Origin: Hyphomonadaceae bacterium
GTDB taxonomy: Bacteria > Pseudomonadota > Alphaproteobacteria > Caulobacterales > Aquidulcibacteraceae
Reading direction: 5' to 3'
NCBI GenBank assembly: GCA_023384105.1
Contig: JAHDXR010000006.1
Coordinates: 124,001-188,000 of the forward strand
DNA length: 64,000 bases
The position numbers and the translations under genes are program-made. A model generated the notes under the pieces. That model did not search any database. It saw only the letters and a program-made list of their open reading frames with translations, and was not told where the DNA came from. Shown in pieces: positions 60,777-64,000 of the stretch; position 1 is the first letter of the stretch, and each line of letters starts with the position of its first letter.

Positions 60777-61655
60777 TCAGGGTTCGCGGCGCATCCGGCG
60801 CTCGATCTCCCGCTGCTGCTGGCGGGAGCTTCGAGCGTCGCGTGGGGCGCGGTATAGTCCAGCGAGATAGGTCCGGTCCCACTCTGTCAACGAATCGGGG
60901 CCCTCCCGCCCCTCGGCCCGCTCGGCGAATAGATTTAAGATTGATGGTTGGTCGGACACGTCGGATTCGGGGTCGATCTGCGCCAGCGCCACCATGGCTA
61001 TGTAGTCGGCGAGGGCGCCGAGGCGGATGCTGGCCACACGCGGCGCGTCCACGATCACGATTACGTGGCTAAAGTCCTCCCGCGTGGTGGCGCGCAGACG
61101 CCCGGCATAGGTGGTCCGCAATGTCCGGGGCCCGTCGTTGGAATCGCCACCGATGGCCTCGCCGTCGGCGCCGACCGATCGCGTCACGTGCCACCAACGC
61201 ACCGCGCGCGACGTGTTGCTGAAATTGCGGTATGCAGCGCGTCCACGCGTGTTGCCGTGCTGCCCGTAGTACGAAATGAAGCGCGTATCGCGCAGGCTTT
61301 CCGCAAGCGCATCTGAATCGTTGCTGACAACGATGAATATGTTGGGCCGACAGTCTGGCCCCCCGACGTCGAGATCGACCTCAATGGCCCGAACGGCGAT
61401 GCGGTCGATGATCAGCTGAGCCACGTCCACCGGCGCCCCCATCATGGCGGGGCAGATAAGTCGATCCCAGCGCGCGAGTTGCCCGGTCGAGGATTCAGCC
61501 GACAGCGCCTCCACGAACGCGCGGACCTCTTCGGCCGCCGGTGCGGTAACGACGATTTCGTCGGAATCCAAATCCACCCCCTCGGCCATCTCGGGAGCGG
61601 TCGCTTGAGCGAACATCAGCGCGACGAGCGCAGCGGCGGCGTTCAGTATGGCCAA
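60777..61655 (-). CDS. Exported protein of unknown function between clpX and clpP
   Basis: A 292-residue protein with a signal peptide (MAILNAAAALVALMFAQATA). No known domain was recognised. Features seen are LARWDRLICPAMMGAPVDVAQLIIDRIAVRA with one cysteine, VGGPDCRPNIFIVVSNDSDALAESLRD with a second cysteine (a disulfide is possible), a middle VRWWHVTRSVGADG, and a C-terminal LTEWDRTYLAGLYRAPRDARSSRQQQREIERRM that is strongly charged. The repeated WDR...L/Y pattern and paired cysteines suggest a compact periplasmic fold. It interrupts the usual adjacent clpP-clpX order. Base use is slightly less GC-biased at third positions than in its neighbours. Confidence 0.6.
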   Translation of the reverse strand: MAILNAAAALVALMFAQATAPEMAEGVDLDSDEIVVTAPAAEEVRAFVEALSAESSTGQLARWDRLICPAMMGAPVDVAQLIIDRIAVRAIEVDLDVGGPDCRPNIFIVVSNDSDALAESLRDTRFISYYGQHGNTRGRAAYRNFSNTSRAVRWWHVTRSVGADGEAIGGDSNDGPRTLRTTYAGRLRATTREDFSHVIVIVDAPRVASIRLGALADYIAMVALAQIDPESDVSDQPSILNLFAERAEGREGPDSLTEWDRTYLAGLYRAPRDARSSRQQQREIERRMRREP

Positions 61656-61767
61656 GGCGGCTCCTCCTGCTCAAGTGTTGGGTACGCTCAGCGGCGTCCC
61701 TCGAACATTACCGATGAGCTCCTATAACCTTAGCGACCTTACAGGACGAACCCGCCGATCGCCCCAA

Positions 61768-62400
61768 TCAAGCAGCGCCTTCGGGCAGTTCGCGTTTTTC
61801 GTAGACGCGGTCGACAATGCCGAAGGCTTTCGCCTCTTCGGCGGTCATGAAGTGGTCGCGGTCCAGGGTGCGCTCGACCGTCTCGTAAGGCTGGCCGGTG
61901 TGCTTGACGTAGATTTCGTTCAGCCGGCGCTTGGTGGCGATAATGTCCTCGGCGTGGCGCTCGATGTCCGAGGCCTGGCCGCGGAAGCCGCCGGAGGGCT
62001 GGTGCACCATCACCCGCGCGTTGGGCAGGCAGATGCGCAGGTTCTTCTCCCCCGCCGCCAAGAGCAGCGAGCCCATCGACGCGGCCTGGCCGATGCAGAC
62101 CGTGCTCACCGGGCTGCGGATGTATTGCATGGTGTCGTAGATCGCGAGACCGGAGGTGACGATGCCGCCCGGGCTGTTGATGTACATGGCGATTTCGCGC
62201 TTGGGGTTCTCGGATTCGAGGAACAGGAGCTGCGCCGTCACCAGGCTCGCCAGACCGTCCTCGACGCCGCCGGTGACGAAAATGATCCGCTCCTTCAGCA
62301 GGCGCGAGAAGATGTCGAACGCGCGCTCGCCGCGGCTCGTCTGCTCGATCACCATCGGAACGAGGTTGGCGTAAGTGGCGATTGGATCGAACGACGACAT
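61768..62400 (-). CDS. clpP: ATP-dependent Clp protease proteolytic subunit ClpP
   Basis: A 210-residue serine protease subunit. Motifs: [22 protein letters not shown], catalytic Ser in [14 protein letters not shown], catalytic His in [19 protein letters not shown] and Asp in [22 protein letters not shown] 62400 was chosen because AAAGG lies 5-8 nt upstream; an earlier in-frame ATG at 62448 is less likely. It precedes the unknown exported gene and clpX on the same strand, and follows tig. Confidence 0.96.
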   Translation of the reverse strand: MSSFDPIATYANLVPMVIEQTSRGERAFDIFSRLLKERIIFVTGGVEDGLASLVTAQLLFLESENPKREIAMYINSPGGIVTSGLAIYDTMQYIRSPVSTVCIGQAASMGSLLLAAGEKNLRICLPNARVMVHQPSGGFRGQASDIERHAEDIIATKRRLNEIYVKHTGQPYETVERTLDRDHFMTAEEAKAFGIVDRVYEKRELPEGAA

Positions 62401-62518
62401 GACAGCCTTTCGGGATGCGGGCGGAATCGTCTCCGCCGCGCTGGTCATATTTGACGCTTGAGCGCGCCCCGCAAGCCCCGGCTGCTGCGCCAGCGCTCAA
62501 GGGTTGGATTTAACCCGC

Positions 62519-63904
62519 TCAGCCGTTGGATTTCTTAACTTTCTTGGCCGGCGTCGGCGGCTCGTCCTCGGCGAAGAGGGTTTCGCGGTCGACCGTTTCG
62601 TCGCTGACGCCGATCAGCTCCATGACGTAATCGACCACCTTCTCCTCATAGATCGGCGCGCGGACCTGGGCGACCAGCTGCGGATTGCGCTGGTAGGCCT
62701 CGAAAATCTGGCGCTCCTGGCCGGGGAAGTTGCGGGCCTGGGCGGAGATCGCCTGCGCCACCTCCTGGTCCGACACCTCGATCTTGTGCGCGCGGCCGAT
62801 CTCGGCCAGCAGCAGGCCAAGGCGCACGCGGCGCTCGGCGATGTCGCGGTATTCGGTCTTCAGTTCGTCCTCGGACTTGTCTTCGTCGGACGGGTCGAGG
62901 CGGCCCTGCGCGCGATCCTGTTCGATTTGCCGCCAGATCTGATTGAACTCGGCCTCGACCATGCGCGGCGGCAGTTCGAAATCGTGCAGTTCGTCGAGCT
63001 TGTCGAACAGCTGGCGCTTGGCCTTGGCGCGCGATTGCTGCTTGTGTTCGCTCTCGATGCGCTGACGCAGCGCATCCTTGACTGCGTTGAGGCTCTCAAA
63101 GCCGAGCTGCGCCGCCCATGCGTCGTCGGGCGCCCCCTCTTTCGGCGCGCGCACGGTTTTCACCTTGGTCTCGAACTCGGCGGCTTTGCCTTTCAGGTTC
63201 GCGGCCGGGTAATCCTCGGGAAACGTCACCGTAAGGATGCGCTCCTCTCCGGCCTTCGCCCCGATCAGCTGTTCTTCGAAGCCGGGAATGAACTGCTTGG
63301 AGCCGATGACGACCTGCGCGTCCGTCGCCGCTCCGCCCTCGAACGCTTCGCCGTCGATGCGGCCGACGAAGTCGATGATCACCGCATCGCCTTCGACGGC
63401 GGCGCCGTCCTTGTCTTCGAAGCCGCGATTGGCGGCGGCGATCTCGTTGAGCTGGTCCTCGACCTGCTCGTCGGCGACCGGCGCGACCGGGCGCTTGATG
63501 GAAATGGTCTTCAGGTCCGCCGGCTCGAATTCGGGCATGACTTCGAGCGAGAGTTCGAACTGCAAGTCTTCCTGACCGGCGACCACCTTGTCGATGTCGC
63601 TCTTGAGGTCGAGCGAAGGCTCCGACGCCGGGCGGGCGTTGGCCTTCTCCAGCCCTTCCCTGGTCGTGCGCTGGACCGTCTCGTTGATGATGTCCTGCAT
63701 CATCCCCGCGCCGTAGACCTTGCGGATGTGGCTGGTCGGCACCTTGCCCGGACGGAAGCCGTTCAGCCGGATGCGCGGCTGCACTTCGGCGATCTTGGCG
63801 TTAAGCTGCTGTTGAAGTTCGGCGGCCGGAACGACGACGTCGTAAACGCGCAGGAGACCTTCGGAACGGCGCTCGGTGAGCTGCATGGGACGGGCTTTCG
63901 ACAT
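62519..63904 (-). CDS. tig: Trigger factor
   Basis: A 461-residue ribosome-associated chaperone with peptidyl-prolyl isomerase activity. The N-terminal ribosome-binding domain contains IRLNGFRPGKVPTSHIRKVYG (GFRxGKxP signature). The FKBP-like domain has AVEGDAVIIDFVGRIDGEAFEGGAA and GSKQFIPGFEEQLIGAKAGEERILTVTFPEDYPAANLKGKAAEF. The helical C-terminal domain follows with DKLDELHDFELPPRMVEAEFNQIW. It ends with a charged AEDEPPTPAKKVKKSNG tail. ATG 63904 is used; ATG 63886 (MQLTERR) is the more usual beginning for this family and remains possible. Confidence 0.96.
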   Translation of the reverse strand: MSKARPMQLTERRSEGLLRVYDVVVPAAELQQQLNAKIAEVQPRIRLNGFRPGKVPTSHIRKVYGAGMMQDIINETVQRTTREGLEKANARPASEPSLDLKSDIDKVVAGQEDLQFELSLEVMPEFEPADLKTISIKRPVAPVADEQVEDQLNEIAAANRGFEDKDGAAVEGDAVIIDFVGRIDGEAFEGGAATDAQVVIGSKQFIPGFEEQLIGAKAGEERILTVTFPEDYPAANLKGKAAEFETKVKTVRAPKEGAPDDAWAAQLGFESLNAVKDALRQRIESEHKQQSRAKAKRQLFDKLDELHDFELPPRMVEAEFNQIWRQIEQDRAQGRLDPSDEDKSEDELKTEYRDIAERRVRLGLLLAEIGRAHKIEVSDQEVAQAISAQARNFPGQERQIFEAYQRNPQLVAQVRAPIYEEKVVDYVMELIGVSDETVDRETLFAEDEPPTPAKKVKKSNG

Positions 63905-64000
63905 TGACCTGCCGCGGCTGCAAATCCTTTGCCGCCGGGCCTAATTCAGGAAAGGCGGGCTTATGGCACGCACCTCGGGGACTGTCCACGCGTGGCGCGG

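Noticed and set aside
63905-64000. Possible tRNA at the right end of the window
   Set aside because: A TGG and a GC-rich stretch are present but there is no T-loop GTTCGA pattern on either strand.

Overview
The window is a GC-rich chromosomal segment of an alphaproteobacterium. A Caulobacterales/Hyphomonadaceae-type host fits best. The grounds are the tig-clpP-clpX-lon-hupB block, an NDUFS4-type complex I subunit gene, a PopA-like two-pseudo-receiver plus degenerate GGDEF protein, RlpA, SdhE next to mfd, and a nirK/pseudoazurin locus. This assignment is inference from gene content; no 16S rRNA gene is present.

Layout. 1-2.8 kb: a D,D-carboxypeptidase cut by the window edge, RlpA, tRNA-Ser(TGA) and a DHFR-fold protein. 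2.9-5.9 kb: a compact nitrite-respiration locus (DUF1858 protein, Crp/Fnr regulator, nirK, pseudoazurin) with three TTG-N8-CAA operators, two of them identical as inverse complements. 5.9-8.6 kb: succinyl-CoA:3-ketoacid CoA-transferase subunits and an alpha-methylacyl-CoA racemase. 8.7-10 kb: the PopA-like protein. 10-12 kb: a visibly AT-richer insert holding a HepT/DUF86 remnant and a three-gene ATP-grasp RiPP (graspetide) cluster of precursor peptide, GNAT acetyltransferase and MvdD-type ligase. 12.1-23.1 kb: housekeeping genes (mfd, sdhE, recG, a glycosyltransferase, cfa, sseA, metC) ending in tRNA-Arg(TCT).

23.1-55.7 kb: a region bounded by the intact tRNA-Arg(TCT) and by a same-strand copy of a tRNA-Arg 5' half, so a candidate island. 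It begins with a RES/Xre toxin-antitoxin pair and then carries about 28 genes of an organic-acid or lipophilic-substrate degradation cluster. These include a TonB-dependent receptor, an MFS transporter, four acyl-CoA dehydrogenases, one acyl-CoA ligase, three CaiB/BaiF CoA-transferases, two hot-dog hydratases, a CitE-like lyase, three NAD(P)-dependent dehydrogenases, aldehyde dehydrogenases, a TPP enzyme and GntR, AraC and TetR regulators. Four promoter regions in it share a 13-bp ATGCAT-N-ATGCAT-like operator, and one of these precedes the operon that encodes the GntR protein. No integrase was seen.

55.7-64 kb: the NDUFS4-like gene, hupB with a clear terminator, lon, clpX, an unrecognised secreted protein, clpP and tig.

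The most noteworthy items are the graspetide cluster, the predicted GntR operator set that ties the catabolic operons together, and the NNR/DNR-type operator set of the nitrite-reductase locus.
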